11,677 nucleotides of DNA from an uncultured Eubacteriales bacterium (GCA_900542615.1 UQOG01000057.1:1-11677); one strand, 5' to 3'. Counted from the stretch's first letter, positions 1 through 6,253 are shown. Notes: generated from the letters alone by a model not told the origin. Translations and numbers: made by a program.

Positions 1-10
1 CCGCCTTTGG

Positions 11-49
11 TTTGGCCGGCCGGGGGGCCAAAGGCCCCCGGCCGCCAAA
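11..49. other. GC-rich intergenic hairpin
   Basis: A long imperfect inverted repeat is visible. TTTGG (11-15) pairs with CCAAA (45-49), CGGCC (17-21) with GGCCG (40-44), and a G-rich run (22-29) with GGCCCCC (33-39), around an AAA loop. C16 and one G are unpaired. No T-run follows on either strand, so it is not a standard intrinsic terminator. It directly precedes copy A of the dispersed repeat and may belong to a larger structured intergenic element. The fold is read by eye. Confidence 0.55.
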
Positions 50-64
50 CGCCGCCGCCCCCCC
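40..64 (+). repeat. 25-bp GC-rich motif, left copy
   Basis: These 25 bases match the reverse complement of 11651-11675 at 24 positions, including a run of seven C. It lies just outside copy A of the 164-bp repeat. The motif is GC-rich and partly low in complexity, so the match may be a shared repeat flank or convergence. Confidence 0.5.
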
Positions 65-71
65 GGCAGCC

Positions 72-235
72 CGGCGGCCTTCTCTTCCCCATGCGCCAGG
101 CGTACGGCGCTGGGGAGGGGGTTACAGCCCTTGCTTATCCCGCTCCCCTTGGCCCGCCCGGTTCCCTTCCCACCTGCCGTTGCCGCTGGGGTATGGGACA
201 ACGCCGGGGGCTGTGACGGCCGTTGCGGCCCCTGC
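72..235 (+). repeat. 164-bp dispersed intergenic repeat, copy A
   Basis: This block matches the reverse complement of 3808-3971 over 164 bp with no gaps and 7 mismatches (95.7% identity, counted by eye). Similarity stops abruptly at both ends. Inside it, CCCCATGCGCC (87-97) can pair with GGCGCTGGGG (106-115). On the minus strand, positions 145-171 carry five G-runs separated by short loops. ATG-initiated reading frames of 69 and 83 codons cross it, but every mismatch between the two copies falls in a changed codon in those frames, so I do not call them genes. It lies downstream of the trpS terminator. I do not recognise the family; a mobile repeat of the MITE/REP kind or a structured RNA are both possible. 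Confidence 0.85.
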
Positions 236-263
236 CGGGTTTTCCCATAGGTCCAGGGCATAG

Positions 264-294
264 AAAAAGCCCCATCCAACAGGCTGGACAGGGC
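264..294 (-). terminator. Intrinsic terminator of trpS
   Basis: On the minus strand a 10-bp stem (arms 285-294 and 269-278, including two G-U pairs) closes a 6-nt loop and is followed directly by five T (264-268). It starts 17 nt past the trpS stop codon, so it very likely ends the trpS transcript. Confidence 0.85.
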
Positions 295-311
295 AGATGC
301 GCTGGCAAGGA

Positions 312-1307
312 TCAGGCGAGGCCCACCCGGTTGTAAACGTCCCGCAGGGTGGCGCTGGCTCGGGCCCGGGCCTTTTCGGCGCCTTCGGTCACGATCTGCT
401 CCAGGTACCCCGGATCGTTTTGCAGGCGGCGGTATTCTTGCTGCAAGGGGGATAGCTCCGCGATGACCGCATCCGCCACCTCGGTTTTCAGGTGGCCGTA
501 GCCCTTGCCTTCAAAGTGGGCCTCCGCCTCCTGGATGGACATGCCGGTGAAGGTGGTGAACAGGGCCAATAGGTTGGATACGCCGGGCTTGGCTTCGGGA
601 TCGAAGCGGATGACCCCTTCGCAGTCGGTGACGGCTTTTTTGAATTTTTTGAGCATCACGGCCGGGTCGTCCATGATGGCGATATAGCCGTTGGGATTGG
701 GGTCGGACTTGCTCATCTTCTGGGCGGGGTCCTGCAGGCTCATGACCCGGGCGCCGGCCTTGGGGATATAGGGGTCCGGGATGACGAAGGCGGGGCCATA
801 AGCCTTATTGAACCGCTCGGCGATGTCCCGGGCAATCTCCAGGTGTTGCTTTTGATCCGCACCCACCGGCACCAGATGGCTTTGATACAGCAGGATGTCC
901 GCGGCCATGAGGACGGGATAGGTAAACAGGCCCGCGTTAATGTTATCCGCGTGCTTGGCGCTTTTATCCTTAAATTGGGTCATGCGGTTCAGCTCGCCCA
1001 TATAGGTATTGCAGGCCAGCACCCAGTTGAGCTCCGCGTGTTCCTTCACGTGGGACTGGATGAACACGGTGCTTTCCTTGGGATCGATGCCGCAGGCCAG
1101 CAGCAGGGCAACGGTATCCATGGCCCGCTGACGCAGGCTGTCCGCATCTTGGCGGACGGTGATGGCGTGCAGGTTGGCCACGCAGTAGAAGCAATCGTGC
1201 TCCGGCTGCTGCAACAGGGACCAGTTGCGCAGGGCGCCCACATAGTTGCCAAGGGTAGGGGAGCCGCTGGGCTGAATGCCGCTTAAGACGGTTTTCTTTT
1301 GTGCCAT
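312..1307 (-). CDS. trpS: Tryptophanyl-tRNA synthetase
   Basis: Class I aminoacyl-tRNA synthetase that charges tRNA(Trp) with tryptophan in the cytoplasm, using ATP. The protein (331 aa from the chosen start, the usual size for bacterial TrpRS) begins with the conserved TVLSGIQPSG segment. It has the HIGH-equivalent signature PSGSPTLGNY at about residues 13-22 and the KMSKS loop at 197-201. The segment GADQKQHLEIARDIAERFN (about 149-167) is also typical of TrpRS. An in-frame ATG 12 nt upstream (1319) sits only 1 nt after GGAGG (1321-1325), too close to be used efficiently. I therefore chose ATG 1307, although its 13-nt spacing is long. The gene is transcribed alone, divergently from dnaX, from a promoter at 1388-1416. 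The leader is too short for a T-box, which is known upstream of trpS in many Firmicutes. Confidence 0.95.
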   Translation of the reverse strand: MAQKKTVLSGIQPSGSPTLGNYVGALRNWSLLQQPEHDCFYCVANLHAITVRQDADSLRQRAMDTVALLLACGIDPKESTVFIQSHVKEHAELNWVLACNTYMGELNRMTQFKDKSAKHADNINAGLFTYPVLMAADILLYQSHLVPVGADQKQHLEIARDIAERFNKAYGPAFVIPDPYIPKAGARVMSLQDPAQKMSKSDPNPNGYIAIMDDPAVMLKKFKKAVTDCEGVIRFDPEAKPGVSNLLALFTTFTGMSIQEAEAHFEGKGYGHLKTEVADAVIAELSPLQQEYRRLQNDPGYLEQIVTEGAEKARARASATLRDVYNRVGLA

Positions 1308-1345
1308 GGTGGGAAGCATACCTCCGGGAAGGATGATAACGGATG

Positions 1346-1368
1346 CCCCGGCAAAGGCAAGGCCGGGG
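1346..1368 (-). other. Hairpin in the trpS leader
   Basis: CCCCGGC (1346-1352) and GCCGGGG (1362-1368) form a 7-bp stem with a 9-nt loop inside the predicted 5' untranslated region of trpS. No T-run follows, so it is not an intrinsic terminator. A role in mRNA stability or translation is possible but unproven. Confidence 0.4.
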
Positions 1369-1387
1369 ACGGTTCGTTCGCCGTACT

Positions 1388-1416
1388 ATTATAACCCATT
1401 GCCTCTGAGTTGGCAA
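1388..1416 (-). promoter_or_regulatory. Predicted trpS promoter (SigA type)
   Basis: On the minus strand, TTGCCA (1411-1416, five of six consensus bases) and TATAAT (1388-1393, perfect) are separated by 17 bp. Transcription would begin near 1381, giving a leader of about 75 nt. Its -35 box overlaps the -35 box of the opposing dnaX promoter. Confidence 0.7.
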
Positions 1417-1438
1417 CGGGGGGAAAACGTGTTAAGAT
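1410..1438 (+). promoter_or_regulatory. Predicted dnaX promoter (SigA type)
   Basis: TTGGCA (1410-1415) and TAAGAT (1433-1438) are 17 bp apart on the plus strand. The start of transcription would be near 1445, just before the GGAAGGGAG ribosome binding site (1451-1459). The -10 box matches four of six consensus bases, so it looks weaker than the opposing trpS promoter. It explains why the open frame reaching back to a TTG at 1410 should not be taken as coding from there. Confidence 0.6.
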
Positions 1439-1466
1439 AGACCCAGTAAAGGAAGGGAGACATGCC

Positions 1467-3113
1467 ATGGGATATCGGGCATTGTACCGGCAATATCGGC
1501 CCGCCACCTTTTCCGAGGTGATCGGGCAGGATCATATTACCACCATCCTAAAAAACCAGGTGCAAGCCGGACAAACGGCACATGCGTACTTGTTTGCGGG
1601 CACCCGGGGCACGGGCAAAACCAGCACCGCAAAGATCCTGGCCCGGGCGGTGAACTGCCAGCAGCCCCAGGGCGGGGAGCCCTGCGGCCAGTGCCCGGCA
1701 TGTCAGCGCACCCAAGGGGATCATGTGGATATCGTGGAACTGGACGCGGCCAGCAACAACGGGGTGGAGGACATTCGCTCCATATTGGATAAGGTGCGCT
1801 ATACCCCCTTGGAATTGCGCACTAAGGTCTATATTATCGACGAGGCCCACGCCCTTTCCCCCAATGCTTTCAACGCCCTGCTAAAGACCCTGGAGGAGCC
1901 GCCGGGCCATGTGATGTTCATCCTGGCCACCACGGAGCCCCAGCGGATCCCGGCCACCATTATCTCCCGGTGCCAGCGGTTCGATTTCCACCGGTTGTCC
2001 ATTGGGGATATGACAGGCAGGATGCGGACGGTGTTGGAAAGCGCCGGCGCCGTTATCGACCCCGAGGGCCTGGTGGCCATCGCCCGGGCGGCGGAGGGCG
2101 GGATGCGGGATGCATTGAGCCTGGCGGACCAGTGTTTGTCCTTCTGCGGGGATCATGTGACGGCAGCGGACGTATACGCGGTGCTGGGCAGCATGGACGG
2201 GGAATTCCTGTTTTCCATGGCGGAGGCCCTGCTGTGCTGCGACAGCGCCAAAGCCTTGACCCTGCTGGATCAGGTGATCCGGGAGGGCCGGGATCTGCGG
2301 GTGTTCCTCCACGACCTGGCCATGCATATGCGGGCCCTGCTGCTGGCCAAGCTATGCGGCCATTGCAGCGACATCCTGGATTGCACCGAGGACGCCATGA
2401 AGCGGTATATGGCCCAGGCGGAAACCGCAGGGGAGGTGCGGCTGCTGCGGGCCAGCGAAGCCTTGCTGCAAGCGGAAAGCCGGTTAAAAAACATGGCTTT
2501 GCCCAGGGTGCTGGTGGAAAGCGTATTGGTGCGTATCGCCCGGCCGGAGGAGCAGCGCACGGTGGAGGATCTGGTGGAGCGGATCGAGGCCCTGGAACAG
2601 CGTCCATTGGCCGCGGTCCAACCGGTTTCCGCCCCGCAGGACTCCCAGCCGGCGCCCCAGCCCCAAACGGAGGACCTGCCGCCCTGGGAGGCGCCGGAGG
2701 AGGAACGGCCTTTGCCGGAGCCGCCTCCCATTTCGAACGGGGACTATGGGACGGAACCGCCGCCCGCATCCCAGCCGGCGGTATCCGGCAAGCCGCCGCA
2801 GCAGCCCCAGGCCAAGGATGGCCCGGCCCAGATCTGGGCCCAGGTGGCGGGGCTGTTGGACCAGGAATATAAGAGCGTGGCCATCATGGCCCGGGCAGCC
2901 AAGCGGTTTGCGCTGGAGGATGGGGTCTTGCAGGTGGGCTTTGACAGCCCGGTGTTTTGCGACGCCCTGTCCAAGCCGGGGAACCTGGTTCTGCTTACGA
3001 AGATGCTGCAACAGGTGTCGCCTGGAATGGAGCTAAAGCTTTCCAAGGGTGGCGACGACCCCTTGGCCAACCGCGGGAAAGCCCTGTTTGGAGACGCCTT
3101 CCGGATGGAATAA
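1467..3113 (+). CDS. dnaX: DNA polymerase III subunit gamma/tau
   Basis: AAA+ ATPase of the clamp loader, which opens the sliding clamp and loads it on primed DNA at the replication fork. The 548-aa product starts with MGYRALYRQYRPATFSEVIG, the characteristic DnaX opening. It has a Walker A motif (GTRGTGKT, residues 45-52), a zinc site (Cys64, 73, 76, 79), a Walker B box (IIDEAH, 123-128) and the SRC motif (167-169). A Pro/Gln/Glu-rich linker (about 395-460) leads to a C-terminal tau-like domain, so the full-length product is tau. ATG 1467 has a good ribosome binding site at 1451-1459; the open frame extends upstream only into the promoter. In many Firmicutes dnaX is followed by the ybaB-recR pair, but here a flavodoxin gene follows, with no terminator between them. 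I see no convincing frameshift site for a separate gamma form. Confidence 0.96.
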   Translation: MGYRALYRQYRPATFSEVIGQDHITTILKNQVQAGQTAHAYLFAGTRGTGKTSTAKILARAVNCQQPQGGEPCGQCPACQRTQGDHVDIVELDAASNNGVEDIRSILDKVRYTPLELRTKVYIIDEAHALSPNAFNALLKTLEEPPGHVMFILATTEPQRIPATIISRCQRFDFHRLSIGDMTGRMRTVLESAGAVIDPEGLVAIARAAEGGMRDALSLADQCLSFCGDHVTAADVYAVLGSMDGEFLFSMAEALLCCDSAKALTLLDQVIREGRDLRVFLHDLAMHMRALLLAKLCGHCSDILDCTEDAMKRYMAQAETAGEVRLLRASEALLQAESRLKNMALPRVLVESVLVRIARPEEQRTVEDLVERIEALEQRPLAAVQPVSAPQDSQPAPQPQTEDLPPWEAPEEERPLPEPPPISNGDYGTEPPPASQPAVSGKPPQQPQAKDGPAQIWAQVAGLLDQEYKSVAIMARAAKRFALEDGVLQVGFDSPVFCDALSKPGNLVLLTKMLQQVSPGMELKLSKGGDDPLANRGKALFGDAFRME

Positions 3114-3145
3114 GGGCAGATTCGCCCGAGAATAGGCCCATTGAA

Positions 3146-3167
3146 CGCGGCGCATTTGCGCTACGCG
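3146..3167 (+). other. Small hairpin between dnaX and the flavodoxin gene
   Basis: CGCG (3146-3149) and GCGC (3150-3153) pair with GCGC (3158-3161) and CGCG (3164-3167) around an ATTT loop, with a TA bulge. No T-run follows, so read-through from dnaX into the next gene is expected. It could be an mRNA processing or stability element. Confidence 0.35.
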
Positions 3168-3198
3168 GGCCGGACCGTTCAGGCGCCCATAAAAGAGC

Positions 3199-3205
3199 AA
3201 GGAGG
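3199..3205 (+). promoter_or_regulatory. Ribosome binding site that decides the flavodoxin start
   Basis: AAGGAGG lies only 2 nt before the first ATG (3208) but 8 nt before the in-frame ATG at 3214. The normal spacing favours 3214, so the protein should begin MRYAIVYSS. Confidence 0.7.
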
Positions 3206-3213
3206 AAATGAAT

Positions 3214-3696
3214 ATGCGCTATGCCATCGTTTATAGCAGCCCCACGGGAAACACAGCCCTGCTGGCCCAGGCCATCCGGGAAGCCCTTCCCCAGGCGGAA
3301 TGCCTGTATTTTGGCGGACCGGATCCCAAAGCCCTGGAAGCCGAGACCGTCTATGTGGGCTTTTGGACCGACAAAGGCACCTGCGATGCACAGACCGCCG
3401 GCTTCCTACAAACGCTGACCAACCAACGGGTATTCCTGTTCGGCACGGCGGGCTTCGGCGGCGCGCCCGCCTATTTTGCCCAGATCCTGGACCGGGTGAA
3501 GGCGCATCTAAACCAGGGCGTCCAGGTGGTGGGAACGTATATGTGCCAGGGGAAAATGCCTCCCGCGGTACGGACCCGCTACGAAGCCATGCCGGAGAGC
3601 CCTCGCCGCACCGCCATGCTGGAAAACTTCGACCAAGCCCTAAGCCATCCAGACCAACAGGATCTGGCGGCGGCAAAGGACGCTGTGGCAAACTGA
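3214..3696 (+). CDS. Flavodoxin-family protein (BilS-like)
   Basis: Predicted small FMN-binding electron-transfer protein of 160 aa, cytoplasmic. A beta strand (RYAIVYSS) leads into the phosphate-binding loop SSPTGNT (residues 8-14), the flavodoxin hallmark. The segments GFWTDKGTCD (49-58), FLFGTAGFGG (74-83) and TYMCQGKMP (108-116) resemble, from memory, a group of short clostridial flavodoxins that includes proteins annotated as BilS, the partner of the bilirubin reductase BilR. No bilR-like oxidoreductase is in this window, so that role is not supported by context. It follows dnaX after about 100 bp without a terminator and may be co-transcribed. The redox partner is unknown. The family call is strong; the BilS link is only a recalled resemblance. 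Confidence 0.85.
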   Translation: MRYAIVYSSPTGNTALLAQAIREALPQAECLYFGGPDPKALEAETVYVGFWTDKGTCDAQTAGFLQTLTNQRVFLFGTAGFGGAPAYFAQILDRVKAHLNQGVQVVGTYMCQGKMPPAVRTRYEAMPESPRRTAMLENFDQALSHPDQQDLAAAKDAVAN

Positions 3697-3721
3697 GCGG
3701 ACCCCATTTCATTCGATTGTT

Positions 3722-3759
3722 AAAAGCGTTTCGGGCTAGGGAAGCCCGGGGCGCTTTTT
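3722..3759. terminator. Intrinsic terminator after the flavodoxin gene
   Basis: AAAAGCG (3722-3728) pairs with CGCTTTT (3752-3758), and CGGGCT (3732-3737) with AGCCCG (3743-3748), around a 5-nt loop. The TTT/GGG segment between them can form G-U pairs in the plus-strand RNA. The hairpin ends in five T on the plus strand and in TTTTA on the minus strand, so it could act both ways, but its main role is to end the dnaX-flavodoxin transcript. Confidence 0.85.
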
Positions 3760-3807
3760 CCATTGGCAGGGGGATCCCTCCATGGCTGCGGGGTCTGTCG
3801 GGCTGCC

Positions 3808-3971
3808 GCAGGGGCCGCAACGGCCGCCACAGCCCCCGGCGTTATCCCATACCACAGCGGCAACGGCAGGTGGGAAGGGAACCGGACGGGCCAAGGGGAT
3901 CGGGATAAGCAAGGGTCGTAACCCCCTCCCCAGCGCCGTACGCCTGGCGCATGGGGAAGAGAAGGCCGCCG
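3808..3971 (-). repeat. 164-bp dispersed intergenic repeat, copy B
   Basis: This is the reverse complement of 72-235: 164 bp, no gaps, 7 substitutions. It sits between the flavodoxin terminator and the terminator of the minus-strand operon, in a stretch of about 415 bp (3697-4112) that holds no convincing gene. The flanking sequence is unlike that of copy A apart from GC-rich C/G runs. The minus-strand reading frames that cross it (95-101 codons) have no ribosome binding site or recognisable domain, and I regard them as by-products of high GC. One substitution breaks a G-run of the quadruplex-like motif found in copy A. Confidence 0.85.
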
Positions 3972-4044
3972 CCCCCCCCGGCGCCTTCCCGCATCCCGCA
4001 AACACATGGCCTTCTAGGAGCCGCCCGCCCCGCCGGTACAAAAG

Positions 4045-4074
4045 GAAAAAGGCAACTGAAAAGCCGCCTTTTTC
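4045..4074. terminator. Terminator at the end of the LCP operon
   Basis: GAAAAAGGC (4045-4053) and GCCTTTTTC (4066-4074) form a 9-bp stem with a 12-nt loop. On the minus strand it ends in a T-run and lies about 40 nt past the stop codon of the 32-residue gene. The stem is symmetric, so it may also block plus-strand read-through from the left. Confidence 0.75.
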
Positions 4075-4112
4075 TTTGCAAGTAAGCTGATGATCGTGGG
4101 AAGAGGGTTCCC

Positions 4113-4211
4113 TTAGATCTTGTGGCGCTTATACAGGGCAAAAGCCACGAGCAGCGCCGCCGCGCAAACGGCGATTGTGAGCTTCACAGGGTCGCTCAGG
4201 TTCAAAATCAT
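4113..4211 (-). CDS. Small single-span membrane protein, 32 aa
   Basis: A short frame with clear translation signals: GGGAGG (4219-4224) lies 7 nt before ATG 4211, and the frame ends in TAA. The protein starts MILNLSDPVK, continues with a hydrophobic stretch of about 18 residues (about 11-27, LTIAVCAAALLVAFALY) and ends in a basic tail, KRHKI. The charge pattern predicts one membrane span with the C-terminus in the cytoplasm. It lies 61 bp after the deacylase gene on the same strand and just before the operon terminator, so it is probably the last gene of the LCP operon. I do not recognise a family. A role with the LCP protein at the membrane is possible but rests only on position. Confidence 0.7.
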   Translation of the reverse strand: MILNLSDPVKLTIAVCAAALLVAFALYKRHKI

Positions 4212-4272
4212 GCGTTATCCTCCCATATTGCAGGCGCTAGCAAAGCGTCCGCCGCGTCAAAACAACGGTCCC

Positions 4273-4764
4273 TTAACCTTCCGGGCAGCCTTCCCAGCCC
4301 TTGCCAACATCCACCCATGCGGCCGCTTTGGCGCATTGCTCCAGCTCCTGGCAGGTCATGGGCACGGCGCTGTTGCCGCTGCCTGCGGCCGGGTAGATCA
4401 CATCAAAGCGCTGCATGGAAACGTCCAAATAAACCGGCACGCCCTCCGGCAAAGCAAAGGGGCAAACGCCGCCCACCGCGTGGCCCGTATGGGTCAGGGC
4501 CTCCTCGTGGGAGAGCATCCGGGCCTTCATGCCGAAGCGGGCCTTGAATTTCTGATTATCCACCTTGGCGTCCCCGGCCATGACCACCAGCATACAGCCC
4601 TGGCCCCCCGGTCCTTGGAAGGACAGGGTCTTGGCGATGCGGGCAGGGTCTGTGCCCAAAGCCTGGGCGGCTAGTTCCACCGTGGCGCTGGATACGGGGA
4701 ATTCCATGACCTGATCCCCTTTGCCAAAGCCATCCAAATATTTGCGTACGATCTCTATGCTCAT
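4273..4764 (-). CDS. YbaK/EbsC-family Cys-tRNA(Pro) deacylase
   Basis: Predicted trans-editing enzyme that removes wrongly attached amino acids from tRNA, by analogy with E. coli YbaK, which hydrolyses Cys-tRNA(Pro). The 163-aa product matches the free-standing editing-domain family in length. It shows the ARIAKTLSF segment with Lys45, the lysine conserved in YbaK, then DNQKFKARFG (69-78) and the glycine-rich GGVCPFALP loop (98-106) that closes the substrate pocket. AGGAGG (4771-4776) lies 6 nt before ATG 4764. Only 21 bp separate it from the upstream LCP gene, so the two are surely co-transcribed. The true substrate (Cys-, Ala- or another misacylated tRNA) cannot be read from the sequence, as related families (ProX, YeaK) differ in specificity. 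Confidence 0.9.
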   Translation of the reverse strand: MSIEIVRKYLDGFGKGDQVMEFPVSSATVELAAQALGTDPARIAKTLSFQGPGGQGCMLVVMAGDAKVDNQKFKARFGMKARMLSHEEALTHTGHAVGGVCPFALPEGVPVYLDVSMQRFDVIYPAAGSGNSAVPMTCQELEQCAKAAAWVDVGKGWEGCPEG

Positions 4765-4785
4765 AGCCAGCCTCCTGGGATAATC

Positions 4786-6189
4786 CTATTGAACGATACC
4801 ATAGGCGCCGCTGTTCAGCGCATTGATGATCTGGCTGTTGAGCTGCTGCACCGGGGGCGTATAGGCGTCCAACAGGGCTTTGTCCTCCGCCTCGATGGCA
4901 TCCTCCAATAGATCCAAATAGTATTGTAAGGTATCCCGGGTGGTTTGGTCAAGATAGGAACCATATCCCTGCAGGATCCCCTGGCCCTGGGCATAGGCAT
5001 TGTTGGCGGCCGCCAGCTCCGTGGCGATCAGCTGCCGGTTCATTTCGATCTGCGCCAGGATCAGGTCCACGTCCACATCCTGATCCACCGACGGGGTGGA
5101 GCCATAGATGTCTTTGAGCAGCTTTTCCAGCCGGCTTACATAGATGCCCCAATAGTCCCGGGCAGCGTAGGAGAAGGCCTTGCCCTCCACCGTATGGGTG
5201 CCCAGCTGGCTCATATCCATATGCAGGGCCACCAGGGACAGGGAGCAGATCTGCTTGAAGCTCAGGTTGGTCATGATGTTCTGCTCCACCGCCTTATAGA
5301 TGGTGGGGATGTTGGCGATCTGGTTGGTGTCCTTGAGCTGCTGGAGGATGGCGGTAACCATCATCTGCTGGCGGCCCACCCGGGCGATGTCGCTGGAGCC
5401 CTTGCGCTGCCGGCAATAGTCCAGCACTGCCTGGCCGTCCAGATGCTGCATCCCGGGATGGAGCTCCCGGCCGTTCATGGTGACCTCGATGTCCACGTTA
5501 TAGTCCACCCCGCCCATGGCGTCCACCACTTCCTTCACCACGTTCATATTGAACCCCACGTAATATTCCACCGGGATGCCCAGCAGCTTGGATACGGTGT
5601 TGGTGGTATAGGCGAAGCCGTTTTTCTGGGCGCCGCCGCCGGCGGAGAAGGCGGAATTGATCTTGGCATAGGGGGAGGCCTCATCCGCCAAGTTCCCCTT
5701 GGCGGTGTAGATCTTCACATAGCTGTCCCGGGGAATGGAGATAATATCCACGTCGTTGGTGGAAAAATCGATGGTGACCAGCATAATGGTATCCGTGCGG
5801 AAGGAGCCCCATTCTTCCCGTTCGGTGCTCTCATCGATGCCCAGCAACAGGATGTTCACCCGGTTTTTCATAAAGTCCAGATCCGCTTCGCTGCGCAAGA
5901 CCGCGTCTGGGTCGGGGGTAGGGCTGGGCGTGGGCTCCGCCGTAGCCGTAGGGGCAGGCGCAGCCGGGGTTTCCACCGGGGCGGGGCTGGGGGTCGTTTG
6001 GGGTTCAAACAAGGATTCAGGAGAGGTGATCTCCTGATAAAAATGCAAGCCCCAAACTGCTCCTGCCAGCAAAAGCACCAACACAGCCAGCAGGATAATC
6101 TTAAGGGCAAGGGGCATCCGCTTCTTTTTATTATGCTTATGGGAACCGTGACGGCCGCCGGAAGAGGCAGCCTTGGCTTCATGTTCCAT
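4786..6189 (-). CDS. LytR-CpsA-Psr (LCP) family glycopolymer transferase
   Basis: Predicted membrane-anchored enzyme that attaches lipid-linked glycopolymers (teichoic acid or capsule type) to peptidoglycan on the outer face of the membrane. The 467-aa protein has a basic N-terminus rich in His and Lys (to about residue 24), one membrane span (about 28-46) and a Pro/Thr/Ala-rich linker (about 62-95). The LCP domain follows from about 108. Pyrophosphate-binding residues are visible: RTDT (131-134), IPRD (152-155) and the YCRQR...DIARVGRQQ block (259-275) with several arginines. About 100 C-terminal residues are helical and polar, with a run of Leu/Ala/Glu, and match no domain I know. The ribosome binding site is weak (GAGG, 11 nt before ATG 6189). 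It is the first gene of an operon with the deacylase and the 32-residue membrane protein. Confidence 0.93.
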   Translation of the reverse strand: MEHEAKAASSGGRHGSHKHNKKKRMPLALKIILLAVLVLLLAGAVWGLHFYQEITSPESLFEPQTTPSPAPVETPAAPAPTATAEPTPSPTPDPDAVLRSEADLDFMKNRVNILLLGIDESTEREEWGSFRTDTIMLVTIDFSTNDVDIISIPRDSYVKIYTAKGNLADEASPYAKINSAFSAGGGAQKNGFAYTTNTVSKLLGIPVEYYVGFNMNVVKEVVDAMGGVDYNVDIEVTMNGRELHPGMQHLDGQAVLDYCRQRKGSSDIARVGRQQMMVTAILQQLKDTNQIANIPTIYKAVEQNIMTNLSFKQICSLSLVALHMDMSQLGTHTVEGKAFSYAARDYWGIYVSRLEKLLKDIYGSTPSVDQDVDVDLILAQIEMNRQLIATELAAANNAYAQGQGILQGYGSYLDQTTRDTLQYYLDLLEDAIEAEDKALLDAYTPPVQQLNSQIINALNSGAYGIVQ

Positions 6190-6225
6190 GGCGACAAAAA
6201 CCTCGCATTAATTTAATTTACCCAC

Positions 6226-6253
6226 ATTATACTCCTTTTCCCTCTCCGGGCAA
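6226..6253 (-). promoter_or_regulatory. Predicted promoter of the LCP operon
   Basis: On the minus strand, TATAAT (6226-6231, perfect) is preceded at 16 bp by TTGCCC (6248-6253, four of six consensus bases). It sits in the short AT-rich gap between the AraC-family gene and the LCP gene, giving a leader of about 30 nt. Confidence 0.6.

Noticed and set aside
12..263. 83-codon plus-strand reading frame across repeat copy A, and similar frames at 7-216 and on the minus strand at 3720-4141
   Set aside because: No ribosome binding site, biased composition typical of GC-rich non-coding DNA, and amino-acid-changing differences between repeat copies.
1307..1466. T-box riboswitch upstream of trpS
   Set aside because: The leader from the predicted promoter is only about 75 nt and has no terminator/antiterminator pair or T-box sequence.
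1550..2492. A AAA AAC heptamers in the zero frame of dnaX at 1550-1556 and 2486-2492, possible -1 frameshift sites for a gamma product
   Set aside because: The motif occurs twice as ordinary Lys-Asn codons, I see no strong downstream stem, and at the second site the -1 frame stays open for over 120 codons instead of stopping quickly.
1970..2872. 300-codon reading frame overlapping dnaX in another frame
   Set aside because: Gly/Pro/Arg/Ala-rich shadow of the dnaX coding sequence with no start signals or domain.
4945..6216. 423-codon plus-strand reading frame opposite the LCP gene
   Set aside because: His/Gly/Val-rich antisense shadow of a well-supported gene; no ribosome binding site or recognisable fold.
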